64,000 nucleotides of DNA from Porphyra umbilicalis. Taxonomy: Eukaryota; Rhodophyta; Bangiophyceae; Bangiales; Bangiaceae. The notes beneath the pieces were generated by a model. It saw only the letters and a list, made by a program, of their open reading frames with translations, was not told the origin of the DNA and made no database searches. Location of the stretch: the NCBI GenBank assembly GCA_002049455.2, contig KV918765.1, positions 494,092-558,091 on the forward strand, in the 5' to 3' direction. The stretch's first letter is position 1. The number at the start of each line of letters is the position of its first letter. Both the position numbers and the translations under genes were made by a program. Shown in pieces: positions 11,361-21,629 of the stretch.

Positions 11361-11870
11361 GGTATAACCGGATAATGACTGTACCAGCTCGATGCCAGGG
11401 CGTCATGTGGGGGACGCGTCTCCCACCTCAAATGCGCGTCAACAGGAGGTGGTGTGGGCAGCGTATGCAAGGGCAGCGCCTCGCCCGTGCGAGTGGCTCG
11501 GCCACTCGCAATGACAAAAGACGCTCACACACGAGCAGCAAGGTGCTGCGAGGGTCCTGAGCACCCCTTGGTGGGGTTGACACATTGGGTGGCAGTCACA
11601 CTGTGGTCGATTTCCCGGGCCTCTTTCCGCCCACAACTCCATGTATTTGTGATACGGCACGGCTGCGAAGCTGATCGGACTATCCGGTGAGAACTGAGGC
11701 ACGGTCATCTGGGAAATAAAGTACAAAGACTTAGATCACCGCCGAGTTGTCGCTGCTGGTACAGGTCCCACTGGGGCGCCTACAGTGAGCGCGCCGAGGG
11801 TGTTGTCAGACGCCACATTCGCCCGGTGCCATGCGACTGAACAGCGGTCCCACTGGGTCCCATCCTATGG
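11361..11870 (+). repeat. Dispersed repeat R1, short copy
   Basis: Shorter version of the repeat at 3124-4190. It begins near a terminus that in reverse complement reads TACAGTCATTATCCGGTTAT, shared with MITE ends at 22,57x, 50,666 and 59,559. It contains core copy 3 (CGGACTATCCGGTGAGAACT) at 11,676-11,720 and ends about 470 bp before the second ParB gene. Confidence 0.6.
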
Positions 11871-12237
11871 TTCACAGACGGTATCCGTCTGTGACCAGTT
11901 CTTGACACTTGCACCAGTTCTTAGCAAATCGGGGTTGTGTGGGATATCCACAGTGTTTCGCTGTGTTGTCGTGCCATGCGTTGTGCAACGCAGAGACCCG
12001 CTGCGCGCTCTAGTTGGTCAATCTTCGACTTGTTTCAACCGTCGAGGCGGTGAAGACACATGCACGAGGGGGCCGATAAAGAAGGCAACGTCGGACCCGC
12101 CGGTCATCAGCCGACAGGCCCGCACTGTCCTGTCCACACCACCCACGGCGTGCATGCAGTTGCCTGAGGTGTGCGTGCGCACCGCTGCGCTTTCTCCCCA
12201 GGGACAGACCCCAGCGCTCACGCGCGGCGCCCATCCG

Positions 12238-12256
12238 CCCCCCCCCCCCCCCCCCC
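12238..12256 (+). repeat. 19-nt C-run upstream of the second ParB-like gene
   Basis: Nineteen C on the sense strand, 79 nt before the ATG at 12335. Confidence 0.75.
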
Positions 12257-12334
12257 GGCGCACTCGGCCTCGCCCATTCGTGGGTCCGACCCTGCGCTTC
12301 GTGTCGGCTGTTCGCCTTTACCCGCTGCTGTGGA

Positions 12335-15300
12335 ATGTCGCACGCCGTGGGCAGCCTGGTGCCACGTGTGATTACCGTCGCGGTCCTGTGTTTGCCGGAC
12401 GAGTCTGCGCGGACGGTCGATGACGAGCACATTCGGAGGCTCAAGGAAGACATCCGCAATGGGACCTTTATCGGCAACGTGTCCCGCATGGTCGTCTTTG
12501 TCCTACCAGGGGACCCTCCCCGCTGCCGTCCCGTCGAGGGCTTTCACCGTGGCAGCGCCTTGACGCAGTCGGTTCGGGAAGACGTCCTCAAGCCGACGTT
12601 CCCGTTCTCCGTCGACATAGTCTCAGACGACAAAGGCCGCCCCCGCCATCTGACCGACAGCGAGTGAGTCGGCTTGTCCATGCGACTGAACGACATTGGC
12701 GACAAGCGCGCTGTCGTGACGCTGACGGACACGCTCAAGAGCGTCAAACTTCTGTTCACAAGTGTGTGGGGCGACGACCCACCACCTTCCTACGCCGTTG
12801 CCCAGTAGTTTCTGGCGAAGCAGGGTGTCGCCGCGCTTCACAGCAACGGCACCGTTCCGGGGGATCCGCAAGCCCGCGTCAAGGGGCTGGCCACGGTCGT
12901 CCTCGCGGTTGGCCGTTCCTGGACAGTCCACGCGCCTGGGCGGAGTTCCTCAAGATCACCCACTTTCGGCGCTTTGGTGGTGCCTACCCGCACAAGCGGT
13001 ACTCCATGAGCATGCTTGGCAAACCGTCTTTCCGATTGCCGCTGGCCGACTTGGATCCGGCGCTCGGCTCATCGGCGCTCTCCGACTCGGTGCGCTACCT
13101 CATGCTGAAGACCGCGGAGGCTTGGCTTGATCTACACACTGGCCATGTGGATGAGGCGCGGGCGCGAGATGCGGAAAAGTCGCCCAAAATCTCCGTTCCG
13201 GTCGCCTCTGACCTGTTCTCCGCCGTCTCCAAGTACGTGTGTGGCATGATCGCGTGTGCCAAAGGTCAAGCGGACGTCCTCGACAACCCCATCCTCGATC
13301 TACACGACGGTGCGCCCGTCGTTCCGTCGGTCGCAATCGTGGACGCGTTTCGCTTCTTTCGCGAACGAAAGAATTCGGCGGCTGGACTCGTGTCGTCGTC
13401 ATCGACTATGAGCAGCATGGCTGAGTTGTTTGCTGACAGGGCCACGCGCCTGCGAGCACTCGTTCGCTCGTCACTGGCTGATGGGGGCGCGCAAGTGCCG
13501 TGGGGCATTGCAGGTGTCACGGACGACCCCGCGCTGTTGTCGGAACCTTTACCGGCTGAGGACTCGACCGACGGAGCGCGTTCGAGGCAGCCGGCGGCGC
13601 CTCCTCCCGCCGTTTCTGAGGACGACGAAATAAACAAGTCTGGCGGCGGCATGCTCGCCTACTTTGCAGACTTGAACATGAGCCAGGACTCTGGTGCGTC
13701 TGCTGGGGACCCCAGCGACACAGCTGCGGCGGTCGATGGCGCACCTGCGAAGGTGACCCCTTTTTTGCTGCTGCAGGGGGCAGTGAGTCGCCTGGTTCGG
13801 ACCCGCCTGGTTCTCCTGCAGGGCGCAGCGGCGCGCCTGGAGAGGCCGCGCCCGGTGCTCCTGCTCAGGGCGGTGCGTCGCATCAAGCAGACCGCCCTGC
13901 GCCACCTGCGGTCGTCCCGGCGGCACCGGGCGGTGCGTTGCCTCCTGCGGACCCGCCTGGTGCTCCTGCAGGGCGCAGCGGCGCGCCTGGAGAGGCCCCG
14001 CCTGGTGCTCCTGCTCGGGGCCGTGAGTCGCCTCAAGCAGACCACCCTGCGCCACCTGCAGTCGTCCCGGCGGCGCCGAGCGGTGCGTTGTCTCCTGCTG
14101 ACCCGCCTGGTTCTCCTGCAGGGCGCAGCGGCGCGCCTGGAGAGGCCCCACCCGGTGCTCCCGCTCGGGGCGGTGAGTCGCCTCGAGCAGACCGCCCTGC
14201 GCCACCTGCGGTCGTCCCGGCGGCGCCGGGCGGTGAGTCGCCTGGTGCGGACCCGCCTGGTGCTCCTGTAGGGCGCAGCTGCGCGCCTGAAGAGGCCCCG
14301 CCCGGTGCTCCTGCTCGGGGCGGTGAGTCGCCTTGAGCAGACCGCCGTGCGACACATACAACCGGCCGCGAATCGGGTGGAGCGGGTGGCGGAGCGGCCC
14401 CTATGGGGGATGCAGTGCTTTCCAAGCGCGGCGCCGGACAGACGCGTGCGTCGACGCCACCGGCGGGGTTGTCACGTGGTGGCTGCGCGTCCAAGTCATC
14501 GACAAAGTCGTCAGGTCGTGGCCGCAAGGCCACTACCAAGACGCCCGTCAAGGGGGCACGCGCGTCGACCAACCCGACTCTATCCGGCGTGACGACCGAA
14601 GACCGGGCGCCGCGAGGTGCGCGCACCAGGGCGGCGGCCGCCTCGTCGTCTGCAACGCCCCGCAACGGGCCGGACGTGCTACCGTCCGCCTCCACGGCTC
14701 GGCGCGGCTCGGCCTTGGTCAAAGTGCCGCCCGCCCAACCGCCCAGGACCATAGTCAGGACGGATCACGAGCTTCCGTATCGGCAGCTGGGCGGCGTCCA
14801 GACCCGGCTTGCGGCGCTGATAGACGATGTGACGCGTGTACGACCACCAGAGCCTGACCACACCCGCATGCAGGACGCGGTGGGCTCGATCGCACGGCGG
14901 AGAGTTCTCTTACCTGCCGGGCACGACGTGATGGAGCTGCCTGTCGGTGCGTGGGACGACACTGAGTTTGCCATCCTACGGTCTGGCCTGCTCCACGCCA
15001 ATCACGTGCAGACGTACGTGAGGGACAGTGACCCACCCACCCGGGTCGCGACACATAAGGTGCAGACGGGTGTGTTGGCGTACCGGGCACGTTTTGCTTC
15101 CCTGTTCAGTGGCCTGTTTGTCCGTGGGCACGCGGTGCTGCCACACGCAGCAAGCGCACTGATGATGGGCGATGTGGGTACCACCGTGTCTTTCGTTTTG
15201 TGGACCCTGCTGTGCGGCCCCATGGATGGGCAGCCCCCTCTGACCGACAACGTTCGAGCGGCCGAACACTTCCATGAGGCGATTTCGACCAACGGCGGCG

Positions 15301-16079
15301 ACGACGATCAGCACCGGCTCCGAGCCCGCCTCGACCTGTTTCTCACCCTCCTTTTTGAGCACATGTCATGGGCCCACGAGCGTGTGAATGCGGCGACGTT
15401 CCGTTCGAAACGCAAAGCCGATGGTGGTCGGGTCTACGTGACGGGGGAGTGCGCCCCGCCTGGTGAGCCGTGGCGCCCTCGGGACGCCACGCGCCGTCCG
15501 GTCAAGGACGGCAGCGACGCACTGTCCACCTTCGACACTGGGGAGGGTGTCATGGCAATTGCCACGTCCGTCAATGCGCACGCGTGGTGGGTTTGGCCCA
15601 GTGACGCGGATGGACCCCGCCTGATCGCCATCCCTCGCTTTTCCGTCTTGTTGTTGTGTGACTCGGTTGTTCGGGCGTGGCCGTCGCGGGAGACGATTGC
15701 GCGGGCGGCCATTGCACTCGCAGCAGACGCGTCCTCCCATTGCCTGCAACTGGCCATGCGGGACGCTCTGTCGTTTCTGGGCCCGGCGCCGCCCCTGCGC
15801 ACGGGCGAAGCCAAGGTGTACGGCATCCATTTTGACCACAAGCAACGCCACGCCGTGCCGGGGCCGGCCTTCCCGCAGCCCTATGCGTGGAACCCGCGGA
15901 ATGTGGCAGACGAGCAGCACCTGTTTCGCGTGTGGCAGACGCCGGTGGCGTTGAGCGAATTTAAAACGGTGCGGCAGACGAAAAGGATGGCCAATGCCAT
16001 CGAGCCGCCCATTGACACGACCGGTGATGACGGTTTTGAGCAGGGGAGTGGGTCGAGCTCAGAGTCCAGCGGGGAATGA
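12335..16079 (+). pseudogene. Second ParB-like element protein with four 50-aa repeats, interrupted
   Basis: The N-terminus is a ParB-like fold: DDEHIRRLKEDI is the helix that selects the site, followed by VVFVLPG and PVEGFHRGSAL, matching the 'hv..L..sI...vv....GfHRy.A' pattern. The frame is then cut by TGA (12665-12667) and TAG (12806-12808). It shifts near 12,930 and again in a T-run near 13,762. From there one frame runs through four exact-period 150-bp units (13,801-14,340; PADPPGAPAGRSGAPGE type). It meets one TGA near 14,331 and continues as a 558-residue C-terminal section (14403-16079). That section is not recognised; it has conserved-looking HDVMELPVGAWDD and FASLFSGLFVRGHAVLP stretches and an acidic, Ser-rich tail. 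Its position between core copies 3 and 4 suggests it is a major element-encoded protein. Function beyond DNA binding is unknown. Confidence 0.7.
13801..14340 (+). repeat. 150-bp tandem repeat, about 3.6 units
   Basis: The string ACCCGCCTGGT recurs at 13801, 13951, 14101 and 14251, an exact 150-bp period, so the reading frame is kept and each unit encodes 50 residues rich in Pro, Gly, Ala and Arg. Units differ by scattered substitutions. The last unit acquires a TGA. Confidence 0.85.
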
Positions 16080-16339
16080 ACGTCGTCGTCCTCGACGGAC
16101 ACTCGCACGGCCGGGGGTGCGTAGTGCTGGCTCCCGTTATTGTCACATTTTCGCGCCTGTCGTTTATTTTTTTTTTTCCCGCTGCGTGTGGTGTATGCCT
16201 TTGCTTTCTCCACGTTCAGTTTTCTTTTGCCATCATTTCCTTGTCATTTGCGCAGACAGTCTGTTCTGTGTGGCCCTTCTCCATCAGTTGATTGCAGCGC
16301 ACGCAAGTCCATGTATTTGTCACCAAGCAACGCCGCTGG

Positions 16340-16405
16340 AACGCTCTCGGATTATCCGGTGAGAACAGCGTCACAGTCATCTGGCAAAAGAAGTAGATCG
16401 AATTA
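16340..16405 (+). repeat. ATTATCCGGTGAGAAC repeat, copy 4
   Basis: Almost identical to copy 2, 7 kb upstream, over roughly 110 bp. It lies in the gap between the second ParB gene and the protease gene. Confidence 0.65.
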
Positions 16406-16548
16406 CATTTGGTGAACAACGCCGGTACCGTCGAGGGGTTCCCCACGAGTCTGCCGTGCGCGTCCACCCGACGTGGGGCATTGCGACAGTGTGGGCAGTG
16501 AGTGAGGCCTCCAGCACAGGGTCGCCACCTGCCTGTGTGGAGCCCAAT

Positions 16549-16557
16549 GCATAAAAG
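16549..16557 (+). promoter_or_regulatory. TATA box of the Ulp1-like protease gene
   Basis: GCATAAAAG, about 85 bp before the upstream ATG at 16636. Confidence 0.45.
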
Positions 16558-16635
16558 GGGGAGCCCGCGACAATCCAGAGCCCGTGCGGGTCCATCCTTG
16601 TCCTGCTTGTCGACACCCCCCCGCCACCCTCGACA

Positions 16636-17686
16636 ATGGCGACGTCCCCGACACGCCCGCCGATCACGGTCGAGACGTTGGTGCGCGGCTCCTGCCGTGC
16701 TGCCGCCGCTGAGGGTCCACCCGACCCCCTCGTGGCCGACGCGCCCCTGCCTGGTGTGACCATCCCTACCGATCCGTGAATACGCCTCTACGCGTGAATA
16801 CGTCTTTAAAACGCGGGAGCGCGACTCGCTGCACAATGGGACCATGCTACGCGATGAGACGGTCGACAAGATTGGTCAGCTGCTCATGTCGCTTCACTGC
16901 TCTGAGCGTGAAGCTGGCGTCACGTGGCTGATGCCGTCTGCCACGGTCGGAATGATTCTGGGTGGCTACTCTGCCGACCGCTCTGGTGTTGGCGGCGGGG
17001 TGCGCCCCGCGACTGACGCGCGGTGGGCGTCTGATCCGTCAGAGGCCTTCCACTCCTCGATTTGGCGCAACACTGCGGGCACGTCGCCATTCAAGATGGA
17101 GACGGTCTTCCTCCCAATCGTCACGGGGCAGCATTGGATCCTGGCCGTCCTTCGTGGTTTGCCAGGTCTGCTAAAGGACTTGCACCTGGAGGCCGCCAAA
17201 ACCGAGGTCGTGACCGGCCGCCGACGGCTCGATGCGCCTGCCGTCAAGCGGGGGAGGCTCCACCGATGCCAACTCTTGATGTTTGACTCGGCGGTCATTT
17301 TCTGCAGCCACGAGCACGTGGCCGCGTTTGTGCGTGCGTGGCTGTTGGAGGAGTTTCGTTGGCGGCACACGGAGGTGCCACCCAATCGGCCCTTGTTGGC
17401 CCGCTTCCTTGGTGGCGTCGTCCTTTGGACACACGTGCACACCGGCCCGCAGGCCACGGGCCGCTTGACCTGTGGGGCCTTTGTCTTGGAAGCGCTGCAC
17501 GCGTGGCTTGTTACGAGCGCAGGCAAACGTGCTGCATTGTTGGAAAAGGTGTGGCACTCGCACAAAGGTGACGGTCGAGATTTGGTGCTCGGCGAGGATG
17601 CCGGTCCACGGTTTTTGAAGTGGATGACAACGTTTTTAGACGCGTCCACGTCTCTTCCCGTCGATGGCAGTGTGGTTGTGGTGTAG
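16636..17686 (+). CDS. Ulp1/SENP-type (C48) cysteine protease
   Basis: Proteases of this family cut SUMO-like or element polyproteins. The triad is visible in the 280-residue frame from Met 16844: His in GQHWILAVL (residue 97), Asp in LLMFDSAV (148) and Cys in RLTCGAFVLEAL (210). A Gln that could form the oxyanion hole lies seven residues before the Cys, one further than in Ulp1, and the usual DCG is TCG. The entry segment HNGTMLRDETVDKI matches the 'L.dg..L.D..I' start of the fold. Coding similarity extends upstream of 16844 (REYVFKTRERDSL), but that frame is closed by a TGA. The ATG at 16636 opens a 48-codon frame that would join after a 1-nt shift near 16,770. Either the start is internal at 16844 or the N-terminus is broken. 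ULP proteases are common passengers of large DNA transposons. Confidence 0.75.
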
Positions 17687-18026
17687 TGCTTTTTTTTTTT
17701 TTTTCTTTTTCCCTCCCCCATTCTGGGGACGCCCCCATTTGGTCCTTGACCGCGCCAGCGGATCCCACGGTGAATGATCAGGCGTGTGTGGGCTTCCGTT
17801 GGTTGACCGTCGTGCCCCGTCCAATCCACCCCATTTGCTGCCTGTTGGGGCTTGCAGGGCCGCTGTGCAGGATCTGCGCCGGATGTTGTCAAGATGGGTG
17901 GCAGCCGTCGGCTACGCATCACTGGCCGTGCGTCGGTGGTCCCGTGTCGTGCTCCACCCCCCACGCGACCCGGCTCTCGCGGACACCACCCCCGAGACGG
18001 CGTGACGCCGTGCCGACACCCCCCAG

Positions 18027-18761
18027 ATGGCGTCTGCTCGACCGCCCCCGCCTCCTTCTCGCGGGCCACGTGTGCCCCCGTCTGCCCCTGCTTCCGCTCC
18101 AATGGCGCGTAGCCGGCCCTGCCACCAGCCTGTGCGGGCAGAGGTGTTGAAGGAGGCCTCCATCCTATCCACCCTCATGACCGAGATGCTGAGGCTCCAG
18201 GAAGGCCACGCGCCGACGCCGGGTATCGAGGAGACGACAGGGAGAGGGGCGCCCCTGCCGTGGGCCAACCCGCCGGGCAAGCGCACCCGGCGCCTGGCCC
18301 GTGCCAGTGGCAGTGGGCGGCCACCCCCCGCCACGGCCTCGACCTCGACCATCCAATAACGACGAGGCGGTGGCGCCGCCCGAGCGACGGCCGTTGGTGG
18401 TGGTGCTGCGGGAGCGTCTCCCCCCGTTACAGCCGGGCCACGCGGCCGACCGCCCGCTGCGGCCGGCAACCGGAATGGCGGTGGCGACACGTCGGTCGCT
18501 GGTGGGCCTGACCGCCCCGACGCCCGGCCGGCACCCTCCGACGGCTCTGGCGGATTGCTGGGGCGAGGCCCTCGACGCGGAGCGGTCGTGTCGCCGCGCC
18601 TGGTCCGGCGGGTGAGCACCGTCGACGAGGGCAGCAACAGTGGCAGCAACGATGAACAAGATGATGGCGGTGATGTGGACTATGAACCGTCCCGTTCGAA
18701 GCGCCCGCGGCCTGGGGCGGGCGCGCCCGTGGGGTCTGCCAAGCGCGGCCGTCGCCGGTGA
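18027..18761 (+). CDS. Small Pro/Arg-rich basic protein, frameshifted
   Basis: Not recognised. It starts MASARPPPPPSRGPR and has one helix-like segment (VLKEASILSTLMTEMLRL). It ends in an acidic stretch (DEGSNSGSNDEQDDGG) followed by a strongly basic, nuclear-localisation-like tail (RSKRPRP, AKRGRRR). The N- and C-terminal parts are in different frames, with switches near 18,330 and 18,560 inside GC-rich DNA. It lies 340 bp after the protease and points the same way, so it probably belongs to the same element and may be a nuclear accessory or DNA-binding protein. An alternative is that only the first 110 codons are real. Confidence 0.4.
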
Positions 18762-19150
18762 ACAGGCCGTGTGGGGTACTGACCTTTGTCTGCGTTTGTC
18801 GATTTTGTTCAATAGGGTCCCTTCGGGACAATGCAACCACACGCGACGGACGCGAGACGGTCCGCTTTGTCCACCGCGTCCGAGTGGGTGGTGGGGGCAT
18901 CAGAGGCCCTCGGCGATCCTATCAAAACGGTGCGTCCCCGCCCGCCACACTCCGTCAATGCTGTCGTCTCGTCCACACCCGCTCCTGTCAGGTCCCCTTT
19001 TCCAATGGGGTTGCCGAGCACCGCGCCCCGTGACGGCGGCAGGGGCGCCTACTGTGCAGCAGCACTACGGACCGTTTCGCATGCGTCTGATGGGAAAGAA
19101 ACGGGCCGACGTGGGATGCTGGAAAACACGCACACCAACAGCCCCGGCAC

Positions 19151-19215
19151 CGGTACACTCCATATCCGGATATGTGCGCTCCAGTGGTCTGGCACCCTGC
19201 TATATAGAGATCTGG
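19151..19215 (-). repeat. Tc1/pogo-like MITE end, degenerate
   Basis: TACACTCCATATCCGGATAT resembles the TACAGTCAATATC... ends elsewhere and is followed by GGCACCCTGCTATATA, which is also seen, in reverse complement, in the hairpin at 22,527-22,557. Confidence 0.4.
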
Positions 19216-19668
19216 GAGAGCAGGGAAAAAGCGTTTTTCCGGTCGCGCCACGCACACTGTCGCCCCCCCCAGTTCCTGCATCCCGGCGACATGAGCGGAC
19301 ATTGGCTGTACACAGCGTGTAGGTCGTCCCACCACCAGTGTGGTCCTGACGCGTGGCGGGTCCTCCAACCAAAAAACATTGTCAGGGGCGCGCCTCTGAC
19401 ACTGTCTCCCATTCGTGTGCATTCGTGCGCGCCCCGGGTGGACGTCGGGTCTCACCAGGGGGCACGTGGACGCGCTGAGTGCGGCACACAAAGACCGTCA
19501 AGAGCGCCCCTGCGGCCAGTGCTGCAACACGGTCGTCTTGTGGTGCCACCGCTCACCGTGCCCACCCCCGACGCGACCACCGCCGGGCTGTTTCCGCGGG
19601 CCCCCCGCCACCGTGCGGGCGCCCCCTGTCCCCTTCCCCCCCCCTCCCCCCCTGCCCTGTGTTCACCA

Positions 19669-20861
19669 ATGGACAAGCAGGACGCCTGGTTGGGCTGCAT
19701 CCGCGAGAGTGGCTGTTGGTTTGCCGCTTCGCAAGAGGTGGACGCGGAAGATGTTGAAACGTTCCTTGTCGAGGGGATCGAGGTCGCGGTGAAATCCCGA
19801 CCGCTGTGGTGCATCCACCTCGCTCGCAACCGGTTGACGAAGCTGAGCTGCTTTGGATGGTCGGCGGCGTGGGGTGTGCGTGTGCTCGACATCTCGTTCA
19901 ACCCCTTGCGCCATTGGCCCAGAGATCCCCTCCGAGCGCTTGCCGCGACGCTGCGCTCCCTCACCGCGACCGACTGTCCCTTTACTACCGCGGACGTCAC
20001 GGGGCTGGTGCACGTGCGGTGGTTGGACCTCGCACGCAACCAGTTGCGCGCACCGCCGGATGGGCTCGCAGGCCTGACCAACCTGGACGTCCTCAATTTG
20101 GCCGACAATCAGATCACCGCCCGAGACTGGCCGGCGTTTGTGGCCAACATTGTCAATGTGGAGCACAACCCCGTGTGTCGGTCCCCGGGCTGGTCGGTTT
20201 CCGTGACATCCCGGAATGGCGACGCCGACCCGACCGTCGTCGGTCTGTCGCGGGAACTTCCCGCCCCGCCGCGACTCGCAGCCGTCCCCGCCGATGCAAA
20301 CGGTGGGGCGACGGACGACGAGGGCGCTGCAAGCCACCCACCCGTGGTGGACGACGGACAGGAGGAGGACGGGACCGCCGCGGACGGCGGGCGGGAGGAG
20401 GGGACGCCCAGCTCTGAAACGGTCTACGAGTTGGTGGATTGTTCCACGGGCGAGGACGACGACAAGGACGGCAGGACGACGAGGACGGCAGTGGACGCGA
20501 CGACAAGGAGGGCGGCAGTGGTGACGCGGACGGCAAAGAGGGCGGCAGTGGTGACGCGGACGGCCAGAAGCAGGGCAGGGGCGACGCGGACGACGACAAC
20601 GAGGACAGTGAGGGCATCTACGAGTCAGACGTGGATGTTTCAGACATGGTCGACGCGGACGAGGGAGCCGCCACGGCAAACGATCCCATGCAGGTGGACC
20701 CCCCTGAGGACGGCGTCGCGACTGGGTGTGGCACGGTCGCCGGCTCTGTCAACGGCATTGTCGAGGATGGCGGGAAGGGTGGCGACGATCAACATGACGG
20801 GGTGGGCGTCGATATGGGTGGTGTGGTCGACGGTGGTGACGCCAATAGGGCGACTGGTTAG
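19669..20861 (+). CDS. Leucine-rich-repeat protein with acidic tail, frameshifted
   Basis: ATG at 19669 follows a C-rich leader. From about residue 45 a run of about five SDS22-like LRRs is readable (LWCIHLARNRLTKL, VRVLDISFNPLRHW, VRWLDLARNQLRAPP, LDVLNLADNQI), ending in an LRR-cap-like VNVEHNPVCR. Such domains are protein-binding surfaces. The frame continues into an Asp/Glu-rich tail. Near 20,460 the acidic character passes to another frame (DDEDGSGRDDKEGG..., stop 20859-20861), while the original frame turns into Arg/Thr-rich nonsense. A 1-nt indel there is therefore likely. The tail contains two tandem GGSGDADG units. It is the last gene of the cluster before core copy 5. The partner is unknown. 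Confidence 0.7.
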
Positions 20862-21054
20862 GGGGGGGGTGCCATTGTCCCGGCCTGCTGGCGGGTGGGG
20901 CTCATGACGTGGGCTCATAGCCACGGGGGGGTGACCGCGACCGCAGACGGCCCCTGTGGGCCCCGTTGTACTCGTTGGGGCGGACGCAGTGCGTCTGTCG
21001 GACAACAGTAAAAAACACACACGCAGATCGACTCGTCTGCTCAAACCAATACAT

Positions 21055-21206
21055 CGGAATATTGCTGTCTTCCCTATTTTGGCCGATGCCGTCGATGTCA
21101 AGAGGGGTGATCAACTGTGCGAAACTGCTTCTCAGCCATCCATTCAGCACCGAGACCCTGTCTTGACTTTGACCACATCGGCCAAAATTGGGAAGACAGC
21201 AATACT
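21055..21206. mobile_element. Foldback MITE, about 150 bp
   Basis: Left arm 21055-21088 (AATATTGCTGTCTTCCC then ATTTTGGCCGATG) and right arm 21176-21206 are near-perfect inverted repeats separated by about 90 bp. A half copy of the arm (CCCAATTTTGGCCGAT) is at about 63,040-63,055, so the family is dispersed. Confidence 0.7.
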
Positions 21207-21258
21207 GCGATCATACCAAAAAAGTCCAAGGATTTGTCGTCCGCCACCGCCGTGGGGA

Positions 21259-21315
21259 TGCTCTCGGATTATCCGGTGAGAATAGGTGCACGGTCATCTG
21301 AGAAAAGAAGTACAC
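21259..21315 (+). repeat. ATTATCCGGTGAGAAC repeat, copy 5
   Basis: Same orientation as the other four copies. It follows the LRR gene and the foldback MITE and marks the right limit of the methylase/ULP cluster. Confidence 0.6.
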
Positions 21316-21424
21316 AGAAGTACGAGTGGCCACGCAGGGTGAGCAAACTCAATACATGCAAGTACCAGGGGCAACGCAAGGTGGGTCATGGGACGGCCCC
21401 ATGCCGGTACGTATTTGGTCTGTT

Positions 21425-21625
21425 TTGAGGCGCATTGTTCGCGCTCTATGGGCGCTCAGAGGGCCCTCCAGCGCCCACCCAGCGCCCACAATACTCTGGG
21501 CGCTTTGCTGCGCTCTCTGCACATATAGATTGTCATAATAATAAGACTCTCTGCAGCGCTTATGGGCGCAGCGGCCCTGCCTGCAGCTGCCTCAGCGGTA
21601 CGGCGGGAAGGGTCCTGGCCTTGTG
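21425..21625. mobile_element. GGCGCT-rich MITE, copy A
   Basis: Contains several GCGCCCA/TGGGCGC motifs in both orientations and is followed by CAGCGGTACGGCGGGAAGGG. The reverse complement of 61,185-61,410 shows the same order of motifs, so these are two inverted copies of one non-coding element. Confidence 0.6.
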
Positions 21626-21629
21626 GAAC

